Assembly: GCF_032854445.1 (NCBI RefSeq)
Contig: NC_088303.1
Coordinates: 21,023,501-21,087,500, forward strand
Length of the DNA stretch: 64,000 nucleotides
Source of the DNA: Liolophura sinensis
Lineage: Eukaryota > Mollusca > Polyplacophora > Chitonida > Chitonidae
Direction of reading: 5' to 3'
Shown: positions 1 to 13,299 of the stretch, in pieces
How the letters are laid out: every line of letters starts with the position of its first letter
How positions within the stretch are numbered: position 1 is the first letter of the stretch
Position numbers and translations under genes: made by a program
Notes under the pieces: generated by a model
What the model saw: only the letters and a program-made list of their open reading frames with translations
What the model was told of the DNA's origin: nothing
Database searches by the model: none

Positions 1-1861
1 TCACTAGATATCTACAAGAGGATCTCGTACTCTAGCACAATGAACAAGTGTCAAATCTACCAAAAGAAAACATGACAAGTGCTGCCTGTATCGGAAAAAG
101 AAGTGAAGGGTCTATTTAGAGTTGAGTTAATCTGCGACGATGTAATTTAATATTGTTTAAGGGTCTTAGGCAGCATTGAGAAACGCCTTAGTCAACTTAG
201 CCAGCGAAAGCAATGAAAATCTATTTATCCAAATATAAGCTTTGCAAACGGAGTTATATTTAATACCTATGCAATGGCGTACGTTCTCTAGGTGGTTTCT
301 AGAAGGTTTAAGACAAGGCCTCACATTTAGCTTTGGATAAGAGAAAAGCACCGTAATAAAACAATGTAATGTTTTTAAATTCGACTATGACACACACAGC
401 GTTTTGATGTTACTATAGTTAATTTTTTCAAAGAGTCGCCTATATTTAGTTATCTGTAAAATCAGTCATGCTCGCCACAAAAATTGCCTTTAGTCAGTGA
501 CACGTAACATCACAATCACATTGTATGTTTGACGTTCACATTATTGTAAGGAAAATGAAGCTAGAACACTTTTCAAAAACCACTGTCATGCTGGATATTG
601 GGCGGAGTTCAACATGTTTTGACGGAGGGCCACACCATTTACCTAAACTGCTATCGATTTTACTTTAAAGGAGAAGAAAATTTAAAAACATGACACTATG
701 GGCTGAAAAGAGCACATTTTTTTCTATCTGGTGGTGCCTGCAGCATAATTTTGCCATTTTCCCTCGCCCTACACCTAAAGTCTGAAAACGCAAAGCTGGC
801 ATAAATCGCTGAGTCCATCGCGTCCTCCATCATTAACACCCTGTAATTTATGCTGGGGGAGTGTTGCCTCTCAGCCTATGAGAGTCGTTAAAACTGCCCG
901 CTTGTTCGTGTAAACTCGGAACCTACGTCCAACATTCCGTTTTCCCGATCGTAAAGCGGAAAACGAACTGTACTGTTCGCTACCTTCTGGGAAGAAGAGT
1001 TCTACCGGAAATGTACGAACTGCACTTCGGCGGTTTCTAACGGCAATTCTGCTACTACAGATGACTTCCGAACTAGTTCTTAGGCAAAATGGAGTCGCCC
1101 GCAGCGGATTTTGGCGCTTACTTTATTTATAATTTATCATATTGAGGTGCATATTAGAATTTTTATGGCATGCATTTGCGAGGAAATGCATGCTCTTTTC
1201 AGTGGTATTTTGTTTGTAATTTAAGCTTTCTCCACCTTTAAACCTGTTTCTGACACTGCCATATTTGACATTGTTTACATTATAGTATCATATATCCTTA
1301 ATAAAAGAATTTTATTTTATCTCTTGTAGTATATGATCTAACGGAAGTATGGTTCTAAAAAATGTAGCCTATTTACGGAGAGTGTATTGTAACCATGTTC
1401 ATTCTTACCGCATTTTGGTGCACCTACTGTGAAAAAAATTACTCCACACACATTCCCCAGCATGTCACTGGTTTTTTTTAAGAATTATGACATCACGGAA
1501 ACAATGACCTTTTGGCATCAAAACTGAGCTTATGTTATTTAACATTATGAATTAGAAAAAGCGTTCTAATTTGATTTTCTTAGCAAGAATATGGACTTCA
1601 AACATATCCATGAGTAAATCTTGTGCTGTTACGTGTCACTGACTAAAGGCAATTTTTGTAGCAAGTATGGCTTATTATACAGACAGGTATATGTAGGAGA
1701 CTCTCTAAAAGAAATAGACTATAGTGTCTATTCTCACAACACCCTCGTGTCCCGTAATTATTCCTTTCTGTATAGAAACAAATCGGTTAAAGTTTTACTC
1801 CAATTCTGTACTTCACTGAGAAATATGCAAATACCAACCAGATGATTTTCAGAAGGATTGG
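1..1861. other. Intergenic or 3' flanking DNA, no gene seen
   Basis: AT-rich unique sequence. If the minus-strand gene ends at 1862, its 3' UTR lies here; an AATAAA on the minus strand (TTTATT at about 1311-1316) is the nearest canonical poly(A) signal noticed. No exon or repeat family was recognised. Confidence 0.5.
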
Positions 1862-2122
1862 TCATTGTAATTGATGGTAACATGTACGAATAGGTCGAGA
1901 CATTGTGCTCGCCGGACCCTTAGAAGCCATTGGTTTGGAATGGCACTGGGGTGTACTGAGCAAGGGGACTCCGAGTCTCTGTTTGTCTGACAGATGTAGT
2001 GCCGGCTCACAAAGACTCTTCCCCTGCTTGTCGAGATACTCGATTAATTCAGAGCCTGCGATACATGTCCATGCCTTCTCCAAGCCCGTCTCTGTATAGC
2101 CCAGGCAGCGGGACTCGGTCCA
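1862..2122 (-). CDS. Candidate terminal exon of the minus-strand secreted protein
   Basis: On the minus strand a pyrimidine-rich tract (2158-2125) ends in TTCCAG, and the frame beginning TGG at 2122 runs 86 codons in phase 0 to TGA (1864-1862). That phase matches the exon ending at 4965. The translation begins WTESRCLGYTETGLEKAWTC and has five cysteines (exon residues 6, 20, 38, 60, 81) plus basic pairs or clusters. Base composition here is clearly more GC-rich than the flanks and third codon positions favour C/G, as in coding DNA. Joined to exon 1 it gives 122 residues with Cys at about 42, 56, 74, 96 and 117. An odd Cys number would leave one free or make a dimer. I do not recognise the family. 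Competing evidence: on the + strand a good acceptor at 2237 opens a 79-codon frame just beyond this exon, so the island may be coding in the other orientation or not at all. Confidence 0.4.
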   Translation of the reverse strand, partial: WTESRCLGYTETGLEKAWTCIAGSELIEYLDKQGKSLCEPALHLSDKQRLGVPLLSTPQCHSKPMASKGPASTMSRPIRTCYHQLQ

Positions 2123-4964
2123 CTGGAAGGCCGTGTGGGAAGGGAGCGTAAACTGATTTCTAACCAATTTCGCCTGTCTCCAGTATCGGCTGGATAATTC
2201 TCGGCTTAGTTCTACCCACTGAATTTTTCCTCCTCAGCTAACCCCCTCAGGCCAAAGATGTGCACGGTCGACTTACGTGGTTTGTGTTCAATTACTCCGG
2301 GGAAATTGAGGAGATTTCGTCTCCCGCTTGAACAATCATACGACAACGAAACAGAGATATTAAATGTTCATAAAAAACACATCATTTGCTTATGGAATTG
2401 GACCGTCGTAAATCACCGTGTGGTAGTGTCAGATGCGCTCGGATTACTACATCATGTTCGTGTGAGAATCACAATATGACAACAGTAAAAAAAAGAACTG
2501 TATCCATCGAGTGCATAACTGTAAATTTAACTTGTACGTCAACACCTTTTAAATGTGTATTGCTAAATATTCAGTATACTTGCCGTGAATAATTGATGCC
2601 TTCTTTGTTCCTCCAAAGTCATATAGGGCTTATTTTATCTGTTCAAGCTCCCATAACGTTTCTACCGTCAAGATTTCGTTCTTATATGAGTTACATTTTA
2701 GTTCATTTTTGGGCTCATTTCTCCTATTCAAAGACGGCCCGGTATGATACATTATTATATTTATTGATTTATTTCATAGGTATTTTACTCCGTACTCAAA
2801 AATATTTCACTTATAAGACGGCGCGTTCAGTGTTATGGTAGGAGGAAACCGGAGCAGGGCCCCGGGGAAACCCACGACCATCCGCAGGTGCTGGAAAAAT
2901 GTTAAACTTCATTTCCATGTCCACACCTTTCCTTGGAACTCCATAATTCGAACCCAATTTTTTTTTCTCTGTAATTAGCCATTCGATCATATTTTGAGCA
3001 AGATTGCGCAGTCGACTAAAGCGCTCATGTGCGCTTGAATAGATCCAAGGGATCGTTTGCGGTTAACGATAATGTGGGGATATTAGAAGTGAAGACAATT
3101 TGGATTGTGAGCACACAAATTCTTTAATCAGATCCATTTTTTCCCTACATTTATTAATGAGGGAAAAAGATATTTCATAACTCTTATTTCATAAGACTTA
3201 TTTGTCTTAAAACTGTAGTGTAATCAAAATTAATAAAACAATTCTGATTGGGGCAGCTTTGTGAATTAAAAATATTGCTATGTTTTTCTCTTCACGTGAT
3301 GATCTTCGTATTACATTCAATTTGCTAAAAGCGGATTGAAGAATTTATTGGAGTATTTCCTTTGAGGGGATACACCTTTGTTATAGGCATCCAATATCGC
3401 ACAATAACGCCATCGTTTCTTCATATCACTCACTTACTTTTTCCAATTTCCTTCCATTCTTCCGAGGCTTTGTTAAAATTGGTTTTGGAGAACAAAAGAA
3501 CGCATCTAATTCAGTTCTTTTCATACAAGGCAATGGCAAAGATTAATATTTAGTCAGTTTTATATTCCAAGCGTGAACAATTATTCGTCAGTAAAGAATA
3601 TGGCTTCATCGTCTTGGTTTTAAGTGGAAGGAAATGGAGAATAATAACCTTGATGAAACACAAAGTAAGAACTATGAAAATGTGTTGTCCTAAACCTCCG
3701 TAAACTTTGATAATGATGAATAAAATTTATTCCTTTCCTTACTAAGGACTTTTACTTACTCAAGGTGTTTCAGGCCTGTATTCTGTATACGCCCACTCTC
3801 ACGTTTACACGTTGGTTATTGAAATGATTGACAGGTGTTAAACACCGTATTCAAGGATCTTTCACTTACATGACCTCTGTCAGGAATATGGTTGGAAGAA
3901 ACGAAGTGCCCAAAAGTAAACGACCAGCCTTCGTTAGTACCTGACAAACTATTTGACTTGAAATAACAGTCGAAATAGCTAGATAAATGGAGAGTGATGG
4001 TCGTGGATAGTTGGACGCAAGGAGAGAGTATCAGTATAGTGTCCGTGGCTTTTGTTCACGAGTGGAACTGCAGGACCGCCTGCGCATCGCGTTAAGTTTC
4101 ACGACGCCAAAACTGAGAATCCAGTACACATTGTAACTATGGCAAGTTACAAATAATTACCAACTCGTCTAATTATGTCTTTGTTTCTGTTTGCGAAGTC
4201 ATGGCATTTGTTTGATTTATTCAGATTCGACGAGCTTATTCCATTATTTTCGCGGGCAGCGCATGATTTTGCTGTTTTTGACAAATTGAGGACTTATTCA
4301 GATTCACTGGGATGGATCCAACATTTCTCTTCGCCCTTTTTATCAAAACAATATCTGCAAACAATTTAATCAGTAAAAGGACACTTAATGTTTGTTTTGG
4401 AGTGATCGATGTTTGTCTCTTGTGACTCTGGCTATGCTACTCCTGTCCCTGCAGGCAACCAGCCAAAGGACACGCTTTATGTGCCGGTCCTATTGGGCCT
4501 GGTGTTTATGAGGCGGAAAAAATATCTCTTTTAAGAAACATCGCAATAAGGGACGTTTTTATCCAGGAACAGAATTCCTTGAGGTGCCCTTAGCGAATTC
4601 CACGACACACATCTGTCAAGTATTTCATCTGCACTATTAATCAAATATTAATGGACATTAAACTATCCCATAAAAAAGATGGTATTGCGACAATAGTTTA
4701 GTAATTTAGAACATTACAACAATCTTATTTTCAAACAACAGGGGACATCAAACATTTCATTACCTAGTGGAACGATTTCAGAACTAAATTTTCACAATTT
4801 TGACTGCGTAGAAATTCAAAAAAGCAAACAGGAGTTAAGACAATTATGTGGAGATAACAAGGTCACTATTCCGAGTGACAGTTAACAAGTGTTTAGAGCA
4901 TTTGTGTTTTGAGTGTCCTGTCTACGACAACAATCGCGACAAAATGGGAATAATGAAATCTTAC
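2123..4964 (-). other. Putative intron of the minus-strand secreted gene
   Basis: Bounded by GTAAGA (minus, at 4964) and TTCCAG (minus, at 2123). It contains a truncated SINE (2761-2894) and otherwise AT-rich sequence. No further exon with both splice signals and a coding-like frame was found. Confidence 0.35.
2761..2894 (-). mobile_element. SINE family A, 5'-truncated and diverged
   Basis: The GTATTTTACTCCGTACTCAA tail, CACTTATAAGACGGCG body and CCCACGACCATCCGCAGG are present. There is no tRNA head. Confidence 0.82.
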
Positions 4965-5072
4965 CTGGAGAGAGGAATCCCCCTGTAGCTCTGATCGCTT
5001 CACTGATGTTGCACCTATCGCCAGCATAAAGCAAACCGCCAAACAGAACAGGGATAGCGAAATCTGTGCCAT
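4965..5072 (-). CDS. Signal-peptide first exon of an unrecognised secreted protein
   Basis: On the minus strand, ATG at 5072-5070 opens 36 codons ending at CTCCAG|GTAAGA (intron starts at 4964), phase 0 with a near-perfect donor. The translation starts MAQISLSLFCLAVCFMLAIG, a textbook signal peptide with a cleavage-compatible ATS at residues 21-23. VKRSELQGDSSLQ follows, with a KR dibasic at 25-26. A TATAAAA lies only a few bases upstream of the ATG (5074-5080), too close to act as a TATA box for it, so it is probably incidental. The next minus-strand exon with matching phase and a good acceptor is 2122-1862, which would give a 122-residue protein. I do not recognise the family. A small secreted peptide or Cys-containing secreted protein is the natural reading, but no function is claimed. 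A chance hydrophobic frame next to a donor-like sequence is the alternative. Confidence 0.5.
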
Positions 5073-6700
5073 TTTTATACTGCCTAGAGTCTCTCTGAGT
5101 TTCGTTTCTGTAGCTCAAGGTAGCAGCCGATGGAATAGAGGCGGACTTAAAATGTTCTTTCCTTTTGAAGTAACGATGTTGCAATATCCTCCACTAGGAG
5201 GCGCGCGTTTCGAGTGAATTAGCATAATGAGTGGTTCCTCCGGCGCATGGTAATGCGTTCCATCGCTGATGTGAAAAAGACACTCAGTCGTCAATTAATG
5301 CGCTATAAGCATTATCAAGACACTTATACGAATTCTGATATCTCATAATTCAGCCAAGGGCCATCGGTATAACTATGTTAGCGGTCTGCTGTTAGGCTAG
5401 CGGAAACGATGTCCAATGATTTCCGATCCTATAACAGCGTTTAGAGGAAAGCTGCTTTGCGAGGGCGTTTTTGTTATTATAAAGTAAACAATCGTGCATT
5501 TTAAGGAGACCTGTAAAGTTTCAAGCTTAAAGACAAAAATGTGTAGTTTGGGTGGAAAAGGTATTTAGTGGGCTTTCCTTTGACTTCACGGCACGTTTCA
5601 CCGATGTTGAATACAATGGCGGTCGGTGAGCAAATTAACGCTTGGGGATCGAGTGTTAGAAACTCCTTTTCCGAAGTGACCAAGACAATGTAATTCAACG
5701 GAAGTCGATCGTCGCCAATCCGAGTCATTCAGCGTCAGTGACAAAGTAATTAGTCTAAATGCCTATGTTCTTTTGATGACTCTAGATTTCAGATTACTCG
5801 CCAGATCAGATATAACGCCAGTAAACAACAGACTGCGTATGCGCCCCGCTAAGGATATTGATGCTGGCCTCAGACTTTGGACGATGTGACGGTGACACGA
5901 CATAGGCCAATATACAAGGCGCGAGAAGTCGAATTTCTACATGTATATACCGAATAAAACCTTGCAAGCCAGGCTAGAAATCACTAGACAAATTGGCAAG
6001 TTATCACATTTAAGACGTTCACCGGTTAACTTTAATTATGCTGTGCAAAAAAAAAATACAATTAACCCAGTTTTGGCCACTAAACTTATGATTTCATGTA
6101 GTTTGTCCAGAAAGCCAAGGTAGTCAGAACTTGCTAAAGCTTTTTTTATTCCAGAATTACGTTTAGTCTGAGACCAGAATACATGAGACGTAAGAGCTAG
6201 GATGTCAGCAGGAAACAATCCATATATCCATTATCCTGAGATGGTAATGCACAAGTACCTTTTAATATCCATGTAGAATACTATTCACGTCTAAGATTAT
6301 TGAAGGTACTGTAAGGTTATTGGACAAACAGATTGGTAATACAAGATAATAACCATCATCAACCACCTTATCCATCAATTTGATTGCGATCCTTCCCAGT
6401 GGTCTTTGGAAAGAAGCTCGGGTATTATCCGAGTACACTCCTGAGTCTACTCTGTGCTGTAAGTCTTTAATATTCTATATCTTGCGTCACGCCATTGTAG
6501 CTCTCAGCCAGTTAGGTTGTGTTTTCGAGCACTCAGCACTAATGTCACCGTCTGCAGTGTAGTGTGCACTAGTAGTGTGCATATGCAGACAGGTAATGGA
6601 CGAGATGCTTATGTCCTTCTTCACGCAGCATTTCACAAACAAACCTCATTTTTATAAGAAAACTGAAATATTGCTGAAACATTTTATGAATTACATTCTT

Positions 6701-6858
6701 TTATTTGTTTGATTGGTATTTTACGCTGTGCTCACGAATAGTTCATTTACACGACGGCGGCCAGCATTATGGTGGGAGGAAATCGGGTAGAGCCCTGTGG
6801 AAACCCACGACCATCCGTTTGTTACTGACAGACCTTTCCACGTGTGACCAGAGAAGAG
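6701..6858 (-). mobile_element. SINE family A, 5'-truncated
   Basis: The tail and body are clear, and the copy ends near GTGACCAGAGAAGAG. Short similar sequences (GAATTACATT and GCATTACATT) flank it but are too weak to call a TSD. Confidence 0.85.
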
Positions 6859-8198
6859 AATTGCATTACATTGATAACTATTTGTGCATACGTAAGACTG
6901 TAAATCTGACTGAGGTACTAGCACACTGAGAAAATGAGTAGTGCTTTAAAATGCGTCAATGAAAATACAACTGTCTTCAGCTTTGGTAAGCCTTATTTAT
7001 AGGTTCTTTTGATCTTCCAGTTTAAACACGCACTCAAGTCATAAATCTTGGCTTTGGCATAAATGGTATAAAATAAAATTTGAATAAATTCTCCAACATG
7101 GCGAGAAAAACACTTTAATTGCAGTCATAGTAATACATCAATTAAACCAATCACACGATGGTGGCTATTGGCAATATTCAAGTAAATCTCAGTGAAAACT
7201 TCACTTGTAGAGTTTAATAAATTTAATGAATAGCAAGGAAAGTAAACGACAGCAATGCACAGAAAACCAAACAGGCCAGAAAAAAACATCATAGACAGAT
7301 TTCGAAAAAAATAAGCTTATCGTAAAAAAAATATGCAAATAGTAATATGCTTAACAAATTTCAGTTTCGCTCTTCGCATAACCTGACCGTTGTCTTATGA
7401 GAAAAAAATCCTTGAGCAAGGCGTTAAACGTAAATGAAGCACAGTGAATGCAATGAAGAAATTATTAATATGTTAGCCAATATGTTAATGACTAATTTCT
7501 TAGAAATAAAACTAAGTGAAACACAACACCAACAAATCTAAACCTAAACGCCAGTGGTGGTAACACCTTAGAGACTACGTTTGGTATAATTTAAGCATTC
7601 GCTGGTATAGTGTAAAACAGCTTTGTCAGATGCGATGTGGGATGAGTTTTCTGCAAATACTTGTGCCTTATTGGCACAGAAGAACAGTGCGACTGGTTTG
7701 TTTTGAGAACAGTTTATGGCGTATACCTGAACGGGGCAGTAGAATGTAGCTAAACCTAAGAAAACAATGAGCTATGTTCAAAATAAAACAATAAAATAGA
7801 AACAAAAACAAAAGCCTGGGTAAGTTCTAAGTTGTAGGGTTGTCCCAAGACAAGTTGCTCAAAAAGCTTTGTTGTGATTACAGGAGCCGCGCAGTGAACA
7901 TTTGAACATGCACAGTATATGAGTATTGTTGTACGTCCATATCTCCGTTAGTACGAAGAAATGTAGATTTTTTTGTTCAGCGAACAATCTGGACAATCCT
8001 TCTTTGTTATTTTCCGGAGCACAGTAACACGCAAATTAGCCATAGTGTGTCCAGGAATGTTGTAATGTTCCTCAGCTGGTTTGTCATCATTGTCACGTCT
8101 TTTGTTACTTTTGTACCCATTCATCCTCTTCCATAGGGATTTGACCTGTAGACGGCAGTACAGGGCACTGGCGGCAAATGATTGCATACACAACGTTT

Positions 8199-8264
8199 TA
8201 TTGCTGAATTGCTGAAATATTGCTGAAAGCACATTGCTGAAAACACATTGCTGAAAACACATTC
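8199..8264. repeat. Short tandem repeat of ATTGCTGAAA
   Basis: ATTGCTGAAAACACATTGCT and related units of 10-17 bp repeat five times. Confidence 0.8.
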
Positions 8265-11073
8265 CACTTCACAACACCTAACAAAATTTACACACACTAC
8301 TAGCGAAAGATTATGTTATATCAGTTTCAACGTAGTCTCTTTGGTTCTGTCGCCACTGTTTATTTTGGTTGTAAGATTTGAAATCCGCCTACGACGTGAA
8401 AAAATTTTAACAATGTTTTTCTGTGAGCGAAATATCACTGACAAGCTTGTCCTCTTTGCGAAACACAAGGCTGTTAGATTTTCGATAAAAAAAACTACGC
8501 AAATTAAATGGAAAAAAGCACATGAAGTACATGTGCAAATGAAGTCTACAAATCAATGTGGTACCCTCTCGTGATAATTGACTCATTGCGGTTGGCCATG
8601 ACCCGGAATCCTGGGGCCTTAATCCCTCAAATCCTTTCTCGTTGCCGTAATTATTAACATTCATTCCTCGTTAATCCCTTTCTCCCGATAGCGCTTCGTT
8701 CAAAAATCAAAAGATATTCGACAGTTGGAAAGCTCCGGAAGATTCCCTTAGGATTGCTCTCGCTAATAAAAAGATTAGGAAAAACTTAAAAGCTCCTATG
8801 ATTTCCGTGATTCGAAATGCTAAAAGATTAATTTGTCGTATTGACGAGTAAATACCAGTTGTTATCTTCCGTTGTTGTGGCGCGTCCCGTGAGTCCGAGT
8901 GGTTGGAGCGGGTGTATCCCGTCAGTCGGTTTTATCCACTGGTTATCGATGGACAGCCTACGCCGCTCTGACAACAGTCGGCTACTTCAATGACAAACAA
9001 GATGGTTAACTTTGATTCGAGGGTAGCGGCTGCTGTCCTCATACTCCCGAATAAGTTCTTACAGCCACGTTCCTGATCTTTGACCCAGATATACGTAAGG
9101 ACAGCTTTGTTACATGAATGCAGACCAGAATGCGGATGTCTGGTGCGAATTCGCCGGTACAAAGCTGTATAGAAGGTAATGAGAGCTATAGATGCTTCAC
9201 ACAGGGGGATCGGCGACTCTGGAAAGTTCAACGGGCTGGTGTATTTCGTGTCCCTGAAAAGCCTTTTGTAACAAGGATAATCCTTCATTAGCTGTCTAAT
9301 CTAGGTCTCCTAACACTCCTGTATCGTGTTCTACCCGGGTTTGTCTGTCTCCGGCGTTAGGAATTGGTGGAAGCTTTTTTGATTTCTGGGAACCTGCTGT
9401 AGCTTTTCACTTACAAGTATGCTAGTTGATAAAACACGCTCTTTACAAGAAATGACAAGGGATACGAAGTGTACGGCCAGCAAACGTTACTCTTTGTCCA
9501 AAGACATACACATAACATTAGCAGCCCTATAAGTTGCGTGATGATTAAATATGCTGAAATACTAAGTATTATGTAACTGGGGACCCCATGTTCCTTTAAG
9601 ATATTTTCTTCGACCATGATGCCCCTAATAAAGAAGTCTTGATGGTGCTTGTTGTAAAAAAAAGTACACTACATAATTTTAATAGCTCGATATATAAAAT
9701 TAAATTGCGTGAATGGGCATTAAGCGTACCAACATCGTATACATTTTAATGGAGGCACCTCTTTCTGATATACCATTCAGATTTCTCCACTCAGCAGGAA
9801 TCAAGGTTGTCAGAATTACCAAGCGCTCACTTCCTATATAATCAGATACATGCCCACTTTGAGATAATACAGTGCATGAACGTGTTTTAACTATAGCGGC
9901 ACATTTGCCTAGAAGGCCACAAAAACACAAAAGCGAACACAGTAAGAGAGAATGGATACAAAAATTAATGAATCATACTTACCACAATGATCCCAATAAG
10001 ATCTACATCCCACTAATAGTGTAATTAAGCACATAGTACTAACGATTATCCAGGAACAGTGTTTTCTGATGAATGCTTTTTTTGTTATACAACAAGAAAA
10101 CAATCTGGATTACTCTTACGATGTTTTGTGACAATTGTACCCGAGATATACACAGCAAGAGAGCTATGGCATAGTTCAAATAGCAATAAATCCTCAAAGG
10201 GTCTTAGAGGTGATACTGAGTGACATCGAAATGCAGTCTTGCGTCTGAGACCAACCAATCAAACGATTTTTGACCAAAATCGGATAACAAATTACCCGTT
10301 ACGTCTTTGTCGAATTTTAAAAATATCGCAATGTTAATTGGGGTTTACTGTCGTTTCAACAAAGATAGAATATTAGTAGATTCTATATTTCTGATTTGGT
10401 GAAGACAAATCAGACTTGAGGCACTGGAGGTTAATCCAGATGTTGGTTCTTTATCAGGTAAATGTAATAAACCCTTGCATAAGATCGAACCTGTTAACCT
10501 GTAATGTTGGGCAATGAATGAGCGACGGTTTCATAGGGGATATATATGACAATAACAGGTGCTTTTTCGCCGTGTATAGCAGGAAGTGATAAATGACACT
10601 TTTCCCTACTCTTTCTGTTTGTGATAGTCCAATCGATAAAGATGGTGTAGGCTCCAAAAGGTTGTTGAATGTCTTATGTGGGCAGAACGCCTGTCTTCTC
10701 CATAAACAGAAAATCTCATATGTCCCTTTATTCCACCCACGACTCATTCGTTTTGTGCTCCGGATGTCTTACATGATAAGAGTTTTGACAGAACGATAAA
10801 GTTACACCATGTGTGTTTTATCTCACAGTTGAACCACAGCGATGTCTGGTCGTTATGACACACAACGTGTCATGTGTCAGAAATTGGTTCGAGAAATTGC
10901 CAAAAGAAACGAATTGTTGATGTCCGCCTCACATAATTCGAATAGAACAATTTACTATATTAGGTGATTCTACTAAGTTAGTTTTATAAAATATATTTTT
11001 AGATGTAACTTTGTATTTTAATATACATATACAAACTATACATTGACTGCTAGTATATGTTGGTCAACTTTAA

Positions 11074-11132
11074 ATGTTTCACTTGTACAACGGCAAACAA
11101 CATTATGGTAGGGAAACCCACAGCCATCCGCA
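11074..11132 (-). mobile_element. SINE family A body fragment
   Basis: TTTCACTTGTACAACGGC, AACATTATGGTAGGG and CCCACAGCCATCCGCA match the body. Neither end is preserved. Confidence 0.65.
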
Positions 11133-13092
11133 TCGATTTGGGAAGCGGTGGAGTTAAAATATGGATATATATATTATCCCATCTGAAATAGAGTAAAATT
11201 CCACAGGGAACCTGTCTTTGATGCCGAAGCCATTCAGCCATCAGCCACTTCTACCAACGTACATATATAATCTACACCGCCGTCCATACTGGCTTCATCG
11301 AGTCACAGAGGTATCTTTCCATTGTCATTGAAAACATCAAAGACATTTCTCCTCGTTTCATGAAACGGTCAAAGACGTGTGCACAAGGTGGCTTGAAAGC
11401 GTTAAAGACATAAGTCCGTGCTTCATTATTTCATCGTCGACATGTGGTTAAGTTTTAATTAAACTATTAATCCCATGGTGGCGCCAGAAAAGACCGGTAT
11501 TCTCCAGCTTTTTCAACCCTGGTGTTGTCTTTATTTGTGTCCGGTGAAGAGCATTTGTGAATAGCTAAAGTGTTGAAAAATGTATGTTGTTGATTTTGAT
11601 TTATCAGTTTGCAACACATGATGTTATTTATGGCGACAGCAATTCGCATGATTGCGCATGGAGAACAGAGTCTGTAAATACTTCCTGGTCAGGGCAGGGA
11701 TAGAAATATAAGGAACAACGGTGTGATACTTGGCATCTGGGCACACATAACCGGTGAAGCAGGGGTTTATTTTATGGCTGTTATATCTGTGTATTTTCCA
11801 AATATTGCTTAGACAAGATTCAACACTACTTCCGGTTAACTGTAAAGTTAATTATATTCACATTACTGTAAAATTTCTCAAAAATGTAGATGTTAGCTTA
11901 AAGTATGTAATTAATTTTAGAGTAAAAGAATTAATGTTAGAGTCTAACACTAGACTTTTAGGAAATTTTCCATCAGGGACTAAAATTTGGCTTCCAACCC
12001 GAAGTGAACACAGGGAATATCTCTGTATGGAATTAAGAGGGAATTCACAACAGAATGAGAGCTCGTTTTTTGATATACAGGTTTATAGGAAATCAAAACA
12101 AATATATTGCAAAATAAACTAAAACAAAATGGCATATTGACGTATCAGCACATAGATGCTGAGCTTTTTTTTAAATACCCCAGCGAGCCTCTTTTTTTAG
12201 GCATACAAAATCGCCCTTTATCCGAATGGCTGCGAATTTATCTGGAACAGCTACATCTGCAGGGCTTTCTGTTCTCAGACATGTCGTATTGAGAGAAAAG
12301 GATGCGCTATGGGACGATGAAAGTCAATTTCTCTAGAGAATCTCAGATAATAATTGGTTCATTTGCTTCGCATTACATTGAGGAGGGTGTTGCCACACTG
12401 CTATCTCAAAGTGAGATTGTCTCTATCTAGCCTGTTAGGCCTAATCTACGGCCGTTTGTTCACTAAGTCTTGATCCAAGATTAACCACACTACGAGGAAC
12501 TCCAGAACAAAAGCAGGCTCCGTGGCATTCTTACAGATCACAGCACGCGTCCTGTGGATTTACACGCGCATCGGTAATCAAAAGAGCTATGGCTTTTTTT
12601 TTGATGACCGTAACATTGCTATTAGTAAAGGGAACTGTTTCGTGGTTTACCTCCTGGCCAGGCAGTTTACTAAAACCTTGAATCAGTCTGCACTGATCAA
12701 GAACAGCTGTATTGGTGTAATTGGGCGAAAGTATGGCGTGAAACAAGAATTAAATAATCAAAGAACGATAAGCTGAAGTACAGTTTGCGAAGTCAAATAA
12801 ATGCACAATGTGATGATTGTTAAATTAAGATATTAAGACTTAAGTGACTTGTTTCTTTGTTTTCTGCGTGCATTTGTTAAAGTAATCATTTTTCAACTGG
12901 AATCTTCTCCCCTGACATTGAACTAATCATCATAATAGTCACGCAATCTCTGCCAAGTATTTTCGTAGAACCATTTATGAGAAAATACGTTCACGTAGTA
13001 TTATTATGACCCAACAGGATTATGCTTGCTTTTGTAACAAGAACACATTTTGGCACACCGCTGAACCAAAATTGTTTGCTCGAGCCCAACAC

Positions 13093-13154
13093 ATGATTTT
13101 GTCATGTTAGAAAGTGTACAAGCTATGTTTTGTCGTGTTAGAAAGTGTACAAGC
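13093..13154. repeat. About 32-bp direct duplication
   Basis: TTTTGTCATGTTAGAAAGTG plus TACAAGC occurs twice in tandem, with one internal difference. Confidence 0.85.
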
Positions 13155-13299
13155 ACAAAATTATTTTAAATTTATATTTCATCAGTGTATGACTGGAATG
13201 GAAGGACCTACCGGAGGATGTTGTTGCTAGTTGCCACTCGCCTTTGAGATCGTGTCGGTATTGCGGAAAGGGCTTATAGAGGAAAGTATGTAAACAATA

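Larger units (their letters stand above)
5073..13299. other. Mostly intergenic; promoter side of the minus-strand gene
   Basis: The first few hundred bases (to about 5300) would hold the minus gene's 5' UTR and promoter, and CpGs are locally frequent. Beyond lie SINE fragments (6701-6858, 11074-11132) and short tandem repeats. The minus frames at 5501-5728 (75 codons, true ATG) and 8932-9288 (118 codons, locally GC-richer) are open but have no motif, so they are not called as genes. Confidence 0.45.

Noticed and set aside
5074-5080. TATA box for the minus-strand signal-peptide exon
   Set aside because: It abuts the ATG, so initiation from it would start inside or after the signal peptide.
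8932-9288. 118-codon minus ORF in a GC-richer island
   Set aside because: No motif or splice evidence; length alone is not significant here.
11754-12122. 122-codon + ORF with a hydrophobic start
   Set aside because: Starts at a GTG, is AT-rich, and has no splice signals or recognisable domain.
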